Shown here piece by piece: positions 22,522 through 34,164 of a stretch of 64,000 nt of DNA. The position numbers were made by a program, and so were the translations under genes. Within the stretch, counting starts at the first letter, position 1, and each line of letters opens with the position of its first letter. This DNA comes from Blastomussa wellsi (lineage: Eukaryota > Cnidaria > Anthozoa > Scleractinia > Plerogyridae): assembly GCA_947652115.1 (NCBI GenBank), contig OX393571.1:477173-541172 (forward strand), read 5' to 3'. The notes below the pieces were generated by a model, which worked only from the letters and a program-made list of their open reading frames with translations, ran no database searches and was not told the DNA's origin.

Positions 22522-25500
22522 ATGGCAACCCGCACTACCAAATCGTGGGGAAATGGGAGGGAATTCTGGGGAATGAGTTGGGACTACGACCCACAGTGGA
22601 TCCTGAACGAAGAACAGAAAGAAATGCAAGGAAAACTGATCGAATGCTGTCGGGAAGTGATCCGACCTAACGCAGTAAGTTTTGAGACCCATGCTAAACA
22701 CTGATTGGATTTTTCTACGCTTCCTCTGTTGCTTGGACGTGGTCTAAAGGAAATCACCATCCCTTTACTTTTTCAATTCCTGTTTATCTTACTAGTTTTT
22801 TATTATTTTTTTTGACCGGAAGGAGGCCATACCATCTCTTGCTAAAACTGCTTGGACACGAAGTTTTTTCTTTGAGAAAAAATGAAAGATACCATGTTAA
22901 TCTGTTTAACTTTTGAATGCCGTGGTTCATGGCTTTTGTTTGTGTTGACGATGTTTCGTCATAATTGTTGCTGTTGTTGCTTTGTGCGTGTGTGTGTTTT
23001 GTTTTGTTTTGTTTTTTTTTTTGTTTCATTTATATGGCTTATTAGTTTTTCAACGTAACATGCAAAATTGTTGATTTAGTTTCTTGAGCAGTGAATCGTG
23101 AAACAGCAAACTCAGTTTTGTAATATTCAGCAACTGTATCGAAAAAAATTCGTCTAAAGATTATTGACATTAGTCAAAGAATGTAAGATGCGTGACCTTC
23201 ACAGGGCGGTCAGTACATGAACTAACAGTACATTGCTTACAATTTACCAATGTGATTAAATTGTTTTCGTGGCTCTTATTGTTTTATCCTATATTATCAG
23301 CTCATCTCTATTGAAAGAATATCTACCTTTAACCTTTGTTACATATTGTTAACAGTGCGTATCGTGCATTTACGCACTTCTAACTTCGTAAATTCAATCT
23401 CATTGCCCTGGTCACAAATAGTGTATTTTGTCTTCTTAAACTGTAACGCCAAGTGTGATATATCAGTTAAAAACTTCCGCTTTTGATACAGAAAACATGG
23501 CGCTTTCATTGGATCATTAGAAATATCTGCAGATTACGAGGGGCGGAAACACCGCTGAGTATCTTGGGAAAATCGTAGCAAATATATAAAGAATTGGAGA
23601 TTATGCAAGGGCTGCTTGCAGCCTGAAGTATAATTATAACTGTACGAATAATAGGAGGCGAAGCAAAATAAAGGCATTTACATTGTTATATCGAGACGAG
23701 TATTATGATGTACAATTCAAATACTGTAGCAATTGTTTTTGTTCCGGTCTTCGGTTCCAGAACAGTGGCTGGTGATCGAGCCTACGCGTTGGTTTATTCG
23801 TGGTGGTCCCGCGTCAAGAGGGAATTTTAAGTAATCAATTAACCACCTTGAGCTACTCTCAAATTTACGTGCTTGAAATGGCTCAGTTTTATCAAGAACC
23901 AAATATCTGAAGTGTTATCTTCCAGAGTTTTCGTTACAACGTTATCAGAGAGTAAACACTTCACTTTACTTCTTAAATCATTTTAAAACAAAATCCCTTT
24001 AAAACAAATTGGGGACATTTGTCGTAGAAACTTTGTTGATAATGAGTTCATGTTGTAATTTGTTGTGGTGGAGCTGGCCAAACGCACGCAACATACATTG
24101 TATTGTGGCTATGGTGCACACCTTTAGTCACGCTGTTGCAACATGTTGGGTGGCGCTTTGAAATAACAAATCAAACTAGCTATTCATGTAGTGAACTTGC
24201 TCCACCTGCAAAAATGTTACACGAACGTGCATGGCCAATTCTTTTCTTTCAACGCGCAAGCTTCCACCAAACACTAAAAAACTTGGGAACATTTTTTAAT
24301 TTCTTTCAAATGTCAAGTTGCTCACAAAAAGTTGCTCACAAAACGATAAACAGTGATGCGCGCTAGTGACGTCATGAATCAGACAAGACTGAGATAAACA
24401 GACCGCAATTGCGGACGATTTTGAAGGTTTCAAGCACGGAATTGATCCTAAAACACCCTGGACACGAAAACGTCGCCTACATCCCCCCTATTTCTCTGAG
24501 AATACGCTAACGTTTTCCGAGGCGCTCTGGGATCCAATAATTTGCATTCCATTTTAGACTTCGCGCACTGTGCTATTACGGGGTCTTACAGGTTTCGAAG
24601 AGGTGCGTGGATTCTGTAGCGAAGAAAATTACCTAGAATTCAGTTATAACTCTTTTAGAATGTCTTCCTTCTACCGGGTGTAAACCTCAATAAAAGACTC
24701 TGCACCACACGTTCTAGAATTATGTTCTTGTCCGTTGAGGGAAAATGCCGCTTTGTGCTCCACTTGACTCGAGACTGGCATTCAGCTCAGCCGTCCTAAA
24801 TGTCAAAAATGTTTTGACGTTAAGGATTGCCGTGTCTAGCCCCAAGGACATGAAACGATGCACGCATGGCGGATAAAAATCTTCTGAAGAACAGTTTGGT
24901 GACGAGTCACTATAGATATGATAGACAACGCCCCAAAACGTGAGTGGCCGCACGATACCATTATAAATCATTACAAAAGATCAGTCCTTCATTTATTCAT
25001 TTATTTAAAATAACCACTGATCAAAGACAATGCCTACGGCCGAGAATTTGAATTGAAAGTGAAAAGAAAAATGCAAAAGGGCTCAAATTTAATTAGCCGG
25101 AAAGTTTAAATGATTATAGACTCTAACTTGCGTACCGTGCGATCGATCGCAAGTGGAAGCACTTGACTGCACGTATGCCAAAAACGCTCAAAATGACTGC
25201 ACCAAGTAAAAGATTACTGTGATCGTGAAATAGTGATATTTATCTTGGTACATTTCTGTTTTCACTACCAGATTCTCCAGCCTGCTTTTATTACGTGATA
25301 TACGATTGGGCTAAAACCCATTTTAATTGTTGTGATACTTTTTAGTTTACCGTTTCCATTTAGTCAGAAAGTATGAGAGATGCCTTGCTATGGAACCTTT
25401 TTCAGTGCGCTCCGGGATACGTGCTTCGTCTTCAAAGATAAACGGGATTGCTTAGGAACAGAATATTATTGTTTTTGAGACATGGGAGGGGGGGGGGGAC

Positions 25501-28500
25501 TGGTCAATTTTTCTGACCAATAATTTTGGTCAGGTGGGGAAGGATTTTTTCTCATTTCCGCCATGTGTTCTTTTGTGTGATTCGCTTTGCACGATAGTTT
25601 TTTGGCGCTTGCCCAACCCCCGTCTCACCCTCCCCCCAGCCCCCCCCCCCCTCTCCCCACAAAATAATTATGGTCCGTCCCTTAATACTGTTGCCACAGT
25701 GACGGTTACGTATTGATCAACAGACAGTCATTGAACTATTGTCTCATAAAGAAAGTAGTATTTGCATTTTAAAAGATCGTAACAGAAGCTTATCGCCTGA
25801 AGGGGATAAACTTCTGATCGTAATAAATCTAGATCTGCATTAGTACAGTTTATTGCGACTAATAAAAACAATATCGCGGATGATCAATGCAACTAACATG
25901 ACTGTGTGGTCTCACGAAATCGAGCGATGTTGTACTGATTTACAACGATTTGTTATTTGTTGTCATTGTTGTTGGTTTGGTTTTGCTACATTCGAATAAA
26001 ATACGCTCGACCGCTGCGGTGTTTATATCGCCTCTTGCAAAACACTTAATAATCTTATTGCAGCACTCGTTAAAAATCAACAAAATACATCGTCTAGATC
26101 CAGTTTAAGTACGAAAAATAGCACTGGACACACAGCTTACAGTTTGTTCATCTATCTAGATAATATGCGATGATACATACGCATTTCCAAGGAAAAGTGT
26201 CGATTCATTAGCCTCACTTGGTCTGTTGGGACTTATCGTGCCCAAAGACCTCGGTGGCTTGGGCCAGAATCACGTGTGTGCTGCAATGGTCGTGGAGACG
26301 ATAGCACGATACGGCTGCCCGAGTACTGCTATGGTATATGGTGAGTTCAGTATGCCTCTGGTCTGACTTTCTGACTTAGTACCATCACCCTAGCGGGGAG
26401 GGGGAGGGGAGGGAGTGTGAGGGGATATGCCTAAGGACTGAAATGCTGACTTTGTGCCAGGACCCTAGGGGGGGAAGGGGAGGGCAGGGATAACTTAGGA
26501 GCGACTTTAAAAACGTCAATATTTTAACTGACATTTTCATTTGAGATGATAAACGAGTGTTTTTAACTGATAGTTGAGAAATATTTAAAGATTGCGAAAT
26601 TTCAGTGGATTTACATGTTGAATTGGTGATAAGTAAAGAGTTGGCTGAATATATTAAGACATTTAATTTTGACCAAAAGAAGTCAATCTAGAATATCAAA
26701 ACACTGATGAAACTGAGGTGCAAAAGGCCAAAACAGAATTCAACCAAAGAAAGAAAGTCCGACTAAATTTTTTCTTTTTTTTCTAGTCGAGTCGTATAAA
26801 ACCGAAGATCGTTTTCTTGTTGTCAACAGACAATGATTGAAAATAACCAACACGGCACGAAAAGTTATCTTTGACCCGGTCAATGGTAAATAGCATTATT
26901 TTTTTAACCCAGGTTAAAGGCGGCAAAGGCCGTCTTTGTGAAACCTTTACAATACTGTCAAAGATACCAAAGGCTATTCTGGCAAAGACGATGTCAAAGG
27001 ATTGTTTTACCTTTGACCTCGTATAAAAAAAATATTCTTCCATGTTGGCTCTGTCTAATAACAATATTCTTTATTTGTACTAAAAATAGAGTGTTGGCTG
27101 CCTGGAATAACCACAAGGGCTAACGGAGCCAGGCAGGCAGAAGACAACAGAGCTAAATGAACATAAATTAATGGTCAGCAGGAAGTCTGAAATAAGTCTA
27201 AAATATGACTTATATAAGAAATTTAAGAACACAATTAGTAAATATGTCAATTATAACACTATTTATTTTGATTGAATTTTGTTTGTTTGTTTGTTTGTTG
27301 CAGTGATGCATTTATGCACAGTTGCAGCGATGCTTTTCCGCCATCACAACAGTAAAACTGTTCAAGATGTGCTAAAGAGGCTTGACACAGACAAGCTGAT
27401 TGGTACGCTGGTGTTTAGTGACCCTGCCACAGGTATGGAGGCCTGGTACCTACGCATTTTCAACCCAATTTGCTGCTGTTATTGTTATTTGAAGACAAGA
27501 ATTCAGTACATGTACAAAATGATAGATATCGACTTAAAAAACCTTCAAACTCGGTCTGCCACAGTTTGAAACACTACATGGAAGTTCTCTAGCACAGGAA
27601 TTAATGGCCTTAATTGCCAACAACTCCCAAAACAAATTGAATAACACACCTCTCATGCTGATTTTATGTACCTATTTTTTCATTCGCTAGGTGGACACAA
27701 CTGGTTCCCATTCTCTTCCAAAGCCAAAGAGTTTGATGATGGCAGCATTCAAGTTTTGCGATATGGGGCCTGGGTCACCAGCGCGGGATTTGCAGATTTT
27801 TACGTTGTTGAAAGCACAAGTCCATCGTTTGGAGGGGACTTTATAGACCTCAGTATTTTCCTTATGTTTAAGGTAGCGCCTGTTAGTGCCCCTTTTAGCC
27901 TAAAAATTATAATACGTTGGCATGAAAACATCGAATAAGGATGTGATAAAGCTTTCAATTTTTCACCCCATTTTACAGGACGAAGTTCGTTCCAGCAGTG
28001 ACGAGTGGTCAGCGTTAGGCATGCGCGGTAACCAGTCTAGCCCTGTCGTCTGTGAAGGGGTGCTGTCATCAGACAGACTCATTGGTTCATTTGGTGAGTC
28101 AAAGGCTTCTTAAACGCATCAAAACGATTGACTTCTTCACTAGACGTCCGTGAACATGTGTACGAGAATTAGCAACGGGCTTCTAAAGAAGTACTCTTTA
28201 ATTCCAAGGCTATATACTATATAGAATCATTTGGAAGTTTTCAAAGTATCCATTTCATATTGTGAAACTGTTTCTTTAGTTTGGTGGTAGAATTCTTGAT
28301 CGCTTTGTTTTAATCAAGTACTCCATTTTTAACAGGTGAATTCCCATTGGCGGCCCATGAGGTCATCGATCCATACTTCCTTCTGTTCAGCTCAGCCTGT
28401 TGGAACGGAGTAGCCCTGGGTGCCATTGATATTGCAAAGAAGCATGTAATCAGAACGGAGCATGCTGATACGAGCCTGCGCGTAGCGGACTATCCCATTA

Positions 28501-31500
28501 TACAGGTAAAACGCGCCAGAACCCGGCCGAGGCCGGTGATATACAAATGGATGAATCTGAGCTAAAGATCTTATTTTCTCGTCTTTCCTCTGTCTTGAGG
28601 GAGTAGCGATTAGCGATTAGGCGAGCTTTGTTTGATTTAAATCTTTTATGCTGTTTTAGGATTACTTTGGTAAATCTGTCACGGAAACGAACTGCACGAG
28701 AATGATGCTTTTCAGTTTGGCACAGGGTATGGATTGCGTTACCAACAACAACGACTGGTCCATATACGGAAAGCCCTTTATGGTTCCAATGTAAGGAATA
28801 TGACTACTGTGCAAAACAATAGCACTCAACATCACGCCACACCATACCATTTCATACCGTACCGTAACATACCATACCATACCATGCTATTCCATACCTT
28901 CTCAAACTCATTTATAATTTATCAAAACCGTGAAGGAGGTTTGGATACCCGATTTTAATTAGCATAGATTTTAACGGTTTTATTTCTCCGTTTACTCCCT
29001 AGTCTTTGTTTCGATTTAGAAGATATATCAAACACTCGAGACAGAGTTTCATCGGATATCCAAACTAACTCCGCTGCGCATCGAATTTTCAACCAACTCT
29101 CTTCTCGGTATTTGGATATCCCGATGAAACACTGTCTCTCCTCATTGATTTATCATAACATCCCACACCATACGATTCCGTCCCATCGCATACCATATCA
29201 CGCTACAGCGTACCATCCTATACCATTCCCGCAACACCTTACCATAACACAATTAAAATACAATTCCATGCTATACACTACAGCAATAATGCCATATCGT
29301 GACCATATATGTCGTTTCAATTAGTGACTAATGCATGCAGGTGCTTTAAACACCATGTAAATTCTGGTGCCGGATTATTTTCATGTTTTTACTACGCTCT
29401 GTTTACTGTAGTCGAGGTAAATTCCATCATTGGTGCTTTCAAGTGAAAATCAAAGCTGCCGCAAACGTCAATTACGTCACAGACGAGATGATGCATGCTT
29501 GCGGAGGAGTTGGGTACAAGAAAGAATTAGGTAGGTCTGGCAAACATCGAATTAAGCTAAAACGAGTTATATTATAATAGGCCTGTGTATTGGGTAGATA
29601 TCGATCATAAAGGAAGTAACTTGGTAGGTCTGGGAAAGATCGAATTGAGCTAAAACTAGTTATATTATCATAGGCCTGTGTATTGGGTAGATATCGATCA
29701 TAAAGGAAGCAACTAGGTAGGTCTGGGAAAGATCGAATTGAGTTTTATTATCAAAGACCTGTGTATTGGGTAGATCTCTATCATACAGAAAAGAATTAGG
29801 AGTGTGTTTGTGCCAAAAAGAAGTGTAGGTCAATGTGCAGGAACAATAGTGTGAAACTGGTTAGGGTAATCACGGCGTAAAAACCAAAAAAATAAACATT
29901 CACTCTTGAAGTTCAGGTCATTTGATGGTAGACTGTTCACAGTCCGCTATTTTTTCGTATTTTCCCTCGATCGGCGAATGCGGTGAATGAATCGGGAGAG
30001 AACTGGGCTCCGGCGCAAAACGTGAGGTACGAAGGGGTAGGGGGCGGGGAGCAAAAAAATAGACGACGTTCTATTTTTTCTTTCGCTCGCTCCTCGCCCC
30101 CACCCCCTAGCGCTTCGCTCTCTGTGTTTTTTGCTCGCGCGCTTTCTTTTGCGAAGAGCGGCTGTGAACGGTCTATTTGATGGCATCTGCCGTTTTGGCC
30201 ATTCAACTAATCAAGGTTTTCTTGTTTGTATTACAGGTTTGGAGCGTCTTTTACGTGACGGCAAAGCAGGCTGGATGATGGGTGCTAGTAATGAGGTGCT
30301 TAGACAGATAGTGGGGAAAACGAGCCTTTTTGGCCTTGGTGCAGTGGACTTCTGGTAAATTATTATGGATATGAACTATCAAATGGTTTTGTGTGGGTCC
30401 TTTAATTTCCTAATAGAAACTCCAATAACTGGTTACTGGCAGGTATTATGTGTGTTACCAACAATACTGAACAGTTCACGCTTTTCATACAATGAAAACG
30501 GAATAATTGAATCTTGTACTTGATTTACCAGAACAACGTTTATGTAAAGAAAAGCACCCTGGCTATTAAAAAATATTTTCAATTCTAAAAATTATCTTCT
30601 TCATGCCAGGCACATATAGCATTTGACTATCTTTTCCGAAAACGGTTATTTCTTTTTCTTTAACAAATCTCTCTCAGTCCTCCACAAGGGTACCCTTTTG
30701 CGTCCTCCTCTTCAAACACGAAGAAATATTATTTGTGTACTATACGACTGACATATATGTTTTCATCACAATATCTTTTAGGTTGAAAATACCAGAACGA
30801 CGCGTTCTGAATTCCGAACTTAGGAAACTGAGCGGGGAGGCGAAGAGAGAACTCGCGCGTAAACTTCTCATTGAAGCTGATAATGACGACACCATTTCAA
30901 ATCAAAATCAACTTCACGATAGCTATCAGGACTCAGAGTTTGAAAACCCGTTCAACACCAAGCCTCCAGCGACACTGAAACCGCTGGACACTCCTGACGG
31001 AGTAGCGCATACTCCTTGCCTCAAACCTGACAGATTTACTGCCTTAAAACTGCAGTCTGTTAAGCCACTCGGGGAAATGACTGCCGAGTACACGTTTTCC
31101 TTTCCACAGCCTACTGATTGTTCAGGTTGCTTCCCTGGTCAGTACGTCCAAGTGAGAATTGGGAAAAATCAGAGGTTTTTCTCGCCTGTGTCACGCACAA
31201 AAGAGTTTGGAAGGATATCGCTGCTGATGAAACACGAGACTCATGGAGTGTTCTCCAAATCGATGCGCGCCCTTCAAGTTGGTAAGCTCGGTGCAAGTGA
31301 CTTTTAATCAGGGGCACCCAGCGAGTCTGTTCTTCAGCTTATCTGTTCCCCAGCGCAAATGTTGCTGGCTGGCAAAATGGTTCAGTATATGTTCTCTCAC
31401 GAGTGTTTTTTACTGAAAAAAAGTTACTATTGTCCCGCTGGCTGATTGAAACTCGGAAGCGCGGCTGAAGAAATTATTCGACAAAGACTTGATTTCGACG

Positions 31501-32357
31501 GTTGTCAGTGTCATTTCCGCGCGTCTGTTCAGTAATTACGGACTGGCAACAAATTATGGATAATGTAATGGCACAAAGGAACAGATATATTATTTTCCCA
31601 GGAGCACTAAAGGAGGAGGAAGCAAAAAAGCTTGGCGAGGAAACAAGTTAAGAGAATGAGCAAGCTTTCAGCTCAGCGCCGTTCGCAGGCAAAATATTAG
31701 CCGACGAAAACGATACACCATGAAAGGAAGTTAAAGTTGTCTTACTTGGCCATGTAATAAAGAAATTATTAACTGAATATGTATTTAGAACTAAATTTTA
31801 ATTTCTCTCTTTCAGGTGATACCGTTGATTTCTCTGGACCTTGTGGCGGATACGAATACCAGTCTAACTCAACAAAATATCTCACCCTGTTAGTCGGTGG
31901 CATGTCGTGTCAGCCAGCCGTACAGATTATACGTGAAATAATGACCAATCCCAAAGACCGTACCTCTGTGTCGCTCCTCTTGTGTGCTGCCAAGCCAGCT
32001 GATATCCCTTATCGTCAAGAATTACAAAAGTATGCCATGCACGACAGGCGTTTGAAAACTACATTTACTGTGTACGAGGCCGACTGTGATGACTGGAAGG
32101 AAGAAGAGGGTTATATTGATGCCAATCTTTTGTCCAATTCGTTGCCACACCCGGACGAGCCAAGTCATCGAGTCCTTGTGTGCGGGGGCCCTCGTTTGGT
32201 AGTGGGAGTGCTCCAGGGGCTCAGAGTGTTGGGGTACTCGAGTGAAAAGATCTTTGTGTACGGTCCATTTGGTGTCCAGCAGATCAGAGCTGTTTTCGGA
32301 AAGTATGCGAAGCTGGCACAGCACAGGGAGAATCAAATGATCAATGGATATCATTAA
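22522..32357 (+). CDS. acyl-CoA dehydrogenase-fold flavoprotein fused to an FNR/cyt-b5-reductase-type module
   Basis: Complete 11-exon gene, 779 aa: 22522-22674, 26160-26340, 27304-27432, 27691-27872, 27979-28093, 28336-28505, 28660-28790, 29412-29530, 30237-30354, 30782-31281, 31816-32357. All junctions are GT-AG and phase consistent. Residues 1-433 are an acyl-CoA dehydrogenase (ACAD) fold: LGLLGLIVPKDLGGLGQNHV, flavin/substrate loop FSDPATGG (~149-156), WVTSAG (~182-187), LGMRGNQ, GGVGYKKELG, RDGKAGWMMGASNE (~400-413). Residues ~434-512 are a charged linker. Residues ~514-779 are a flavin/NAD reductase: RFFS (564-567, the RxYS-type FAD motif), GPCGGY, VGGMS (626-630) at the nucleotide-binding loop, CGGP (722-725), IFVYGPF near the end. 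The usual ACAD catalytic Glu motif (YEGT-like) is not evident; that region reads GWMMGAS. Inference: a self-sufficient flavin enzyme in which NAD(P)H reduces the ACAD-fold flavin. No mitochondrial presequence is obvious. The start ATG was chosen because no better upstream in-frame ATG precedes it. Confidence 0.93.
22676..26159. other. intron 1 of the dehydrogenase-reductase gene
   Basis: About 3.5 kb without recognisable coding sequence. It contains homopolymer-rich tracts (G-run near 25490, C-runs near 25630) and AT-rich DNA. The donor GTAAGT follows the exon 1 end at 22674; the acceptor is CTATCTAG at 26152-26159. Confidence 0.6.
28826..29240. repeat. degenerate CCATA repeats flanking an inverted repeat (intron 7)
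   Basis: Two blocks of degenerate CCATA/CATAC units (28826-28895 and 29150-29240) flank a segment with inverted repeats (TTTCATCGGATATCCAAA at 29046 region; TTTGGATATCCCGATGAAA near 29112). This suggests an inverted-repeat element inserted in a simple repeat. Confidence 0.55.
29531..29799 (+). repeat. three 93-bp tandem repeats that multiply a splice donor
   Basis: Each unit begins GTAGGTCTGG at 29531, 29624 and 29717, exactly 93 bases apart, and the block ends with a copy of the exon edge AAAGAATTAGG. The first unit start is the splice donor of exon 8 of the dehydrogenase-reductase gene. The duplicated copies carry the same donor-like hexamer preceded by AACTTG or AACTAG. Confidence 0.85.
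29929..30175. mobile_element. MITE with TAGACTGTTCACAG ends and 8-9 bp target duplication
   Basis: Ends TAGACTGTTCACAGTC / GGCTGTGAACGGTCTA. The target duplication TTTGATGG (9 bp with a leading A) lies at 29920-29928 and 30175-30183. Inserted in intron 8 of the dehydrogenase-reductase gene, ending about 50 bases before the exon 9 acceptor. An 8-9 bp target size fits Mutator- or hAT-type transposases. Relatives: 33459-33563 (partial) and 48117-48305. Confidence 0.8.
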
Positions 32358-33098
32358 GAACTCTAGGTTCTCTTTGAGATCAAATACGAATTATCGTTAC
32401 TGGTCTTCGCATAGTTCATGTTACAGATTGATTAACAGTTAACGTCAATGCTAGGTCTGAGAAATTGCTCATACACCAGAGTACTATCCCCAAGCTAGTT
32501 GATGAAAATTCTCACCCCTCCTCCCCGGAGGATTCCTATACGAAAGAGAAAATGCATTTGTATACAAAGGCGAAATTAGATTTTGTATTTTGTGGTAACA
32601 TATAAAGGCTGTAAGGAAAATCTTTGAGAGAACATTGTGAGAAAAACTTGAGATGCCAAGCTATTTTCCAGTCATCCCACTCACATAGCAGAAACAACTA
32701 TTTTATGTAACCATACCGTAGCTATATAAATCTCAACTTGCAGAAGGCAATGTAGTCAAAGTACGTTGCTATATATGTTCCTTATAATCTTAGATCTGAG
32801 AGTGAAAAATCCGTTTGCCAGGAAGCAAGAACCAAGAGAGCTAATGATTTTATAACTTTTAGATTAATTATTATGTAGATTTTGCATTAGTATACCTTAA
32901 TTATATTTAATTGTGTTGTAAAAGATACCGCTTGATAATTCAGTTTATACATAGTTCTAACTGCAAAGAGTGGATTAAACGATATATACATATATATTAA
33001 TACCTCGATGGAGGAGATGTAAAACTTGGAACTACTTACAAACTCCACTCAGAGATTGAATCCTAGACTGCGAACAGTTTCTATCTTTTTTCTAGCGT
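32358..33098. other. presumed 3' UTR and intergenic
   Basis: Follows the stop codon at 32355-32357. AT-rich, no coding signal. No canonical AATAAA was identified close to the stop. Confidence 0.4.
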
Positions 33099-33099
33099 G

Positions 33100-33245
33100 C
33101 GACGCATAAACTCGAAACGCTGCGAGAAGCGTGGATAAGGGCGCCGACGTGGCCGATTTTAAATACCCATAAAAGGATTTCATGAAAAAAATAACAGCTG
33201 CTCAAGGCCAACGTCCTAACCACTTGGCCACGCAACCGTCTAACA
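33100..33245 (-). repeat. tRNA-like sequence, probable SINE relic
   Basis: On the minus strand: GCGTGGCCAAGTGGTTAGG (box A-like D-arm) and, more than 80 bases downstream, GTTTCGAGTTT (box B-like). The spacing is too long for a functional tRNA without an intron and the acceptor arms do not pair convincingly, so I treat it as a tRNA-derived repeat. Confidence 0.45.
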
Positions 33246-33458
33246 GTTGACTTTCTTCCATTTGAAAAAGTGTAATGCTTTTTCGTTGAAGTAATCAACT
33301 GGAAAGTTTAGCATAACGCCCTGCGCTATTCTAGACACGCAAATAAAAGTGACCATGCTTATGTAGCGGACATACATGATAATAACAGGGTGCATACTGC
33401 GTAAAACAATCCATTATTTGTCAATAAAAAGGGGAAGACTTTTGCCCAAGGTTTTAGA

Positions 33459-33563
33459 GTGAATCGCGAGAGAACTTGACTCCCCCCTAGCGCTTCGCTT
33501 GCTGTTTTTTGCTCCCACGCGTTCTTTTGCGTTTAAAAAAATAAAGCGACTGTGAGCAGTCTA
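33459..33563. mobile_element. partial TAGACTG-family MITE
   Basis: Shares the internal CCCTAGCGCTTCGCTTGCTG and the right end GACTGTGAGCAGTCTA with the elements at 29929 and 48117. The left terminal repeat is missing. Confidence 0.65.
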
Positions 33564-34164
33564 GTTGATCACGGATCTCTTCAATCATTGCCGAGTTTCA
33601 CAAGCCAGTAGATCTTCATAAGCCTTCTAAGACTCTTATGTAGGGGAATTCACATCAATTTTTCATTTTCCCTTTTATAGTTAATCAGTTTCAAGAGTGA
33701 GAGAGGAGGGTACCATCCTTGGAAGTAAATTAAATTGAATTGTTGTCGTTGTTGTTGTTTTCCTTGTGATGTTTGTTTGTTCCTTTATAAAACGAATGTT
33801 TCTCCCGCTCGTTAATTTCCAGCCAGCGGACGCGATGCGCGAATTTTGCTGGTTCTTTTCAATTTCATATGCATGCATGCATGCGTGGCTCTGCTCCCAA
33901 CCCCATGACGGACGCCATCTTGAAAGCAGAGAAGATCCTGGGAACGAGATTGCAGAAATACTCGGTGCTAGGCCTAACCTTCCAAAATCATCCGAATTCC
34001 GTCGCCCCAGTATTTATCGCAACTTTTTCGCCTTCGATGGTGATGTGACTCCGCGTTCGTATTTACATTTTTTCTGGTCATTTTTGTGTATTTATCTAAG
34101 TGATTCTCGTCTTAGACGTTTAACAAGAAGCTAGAAGACTTCCGCCGTTTTGCCTAAAATCGCA
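33564..34164 (+). promoter_or_regulatory. presumed 5' region of the aldo-keto reductase gene
   Basis: About 600 bases upstream of the AKR start codon. No TATA box is obvious. The 5' UTR probably ends at GCCTAAAATCGCA before the ATG at 34165. Promoter role inferred from position. Confidence 0.3.

Noticed and set aside
22437..22670. Alternative 77-codon frame overlapping exon 1 of the dehydrogenase-reductase gene
   Set aside because: It is the shadow of exon 1 in another frame; exon 1 itself has the correct phase, donor and family similarity.
33100..33245. Functional tRNA gene on the minus strand
   Set aside because: Box A and box B look-alikes are too far apart and the arms do not fold into a cloverleaf.
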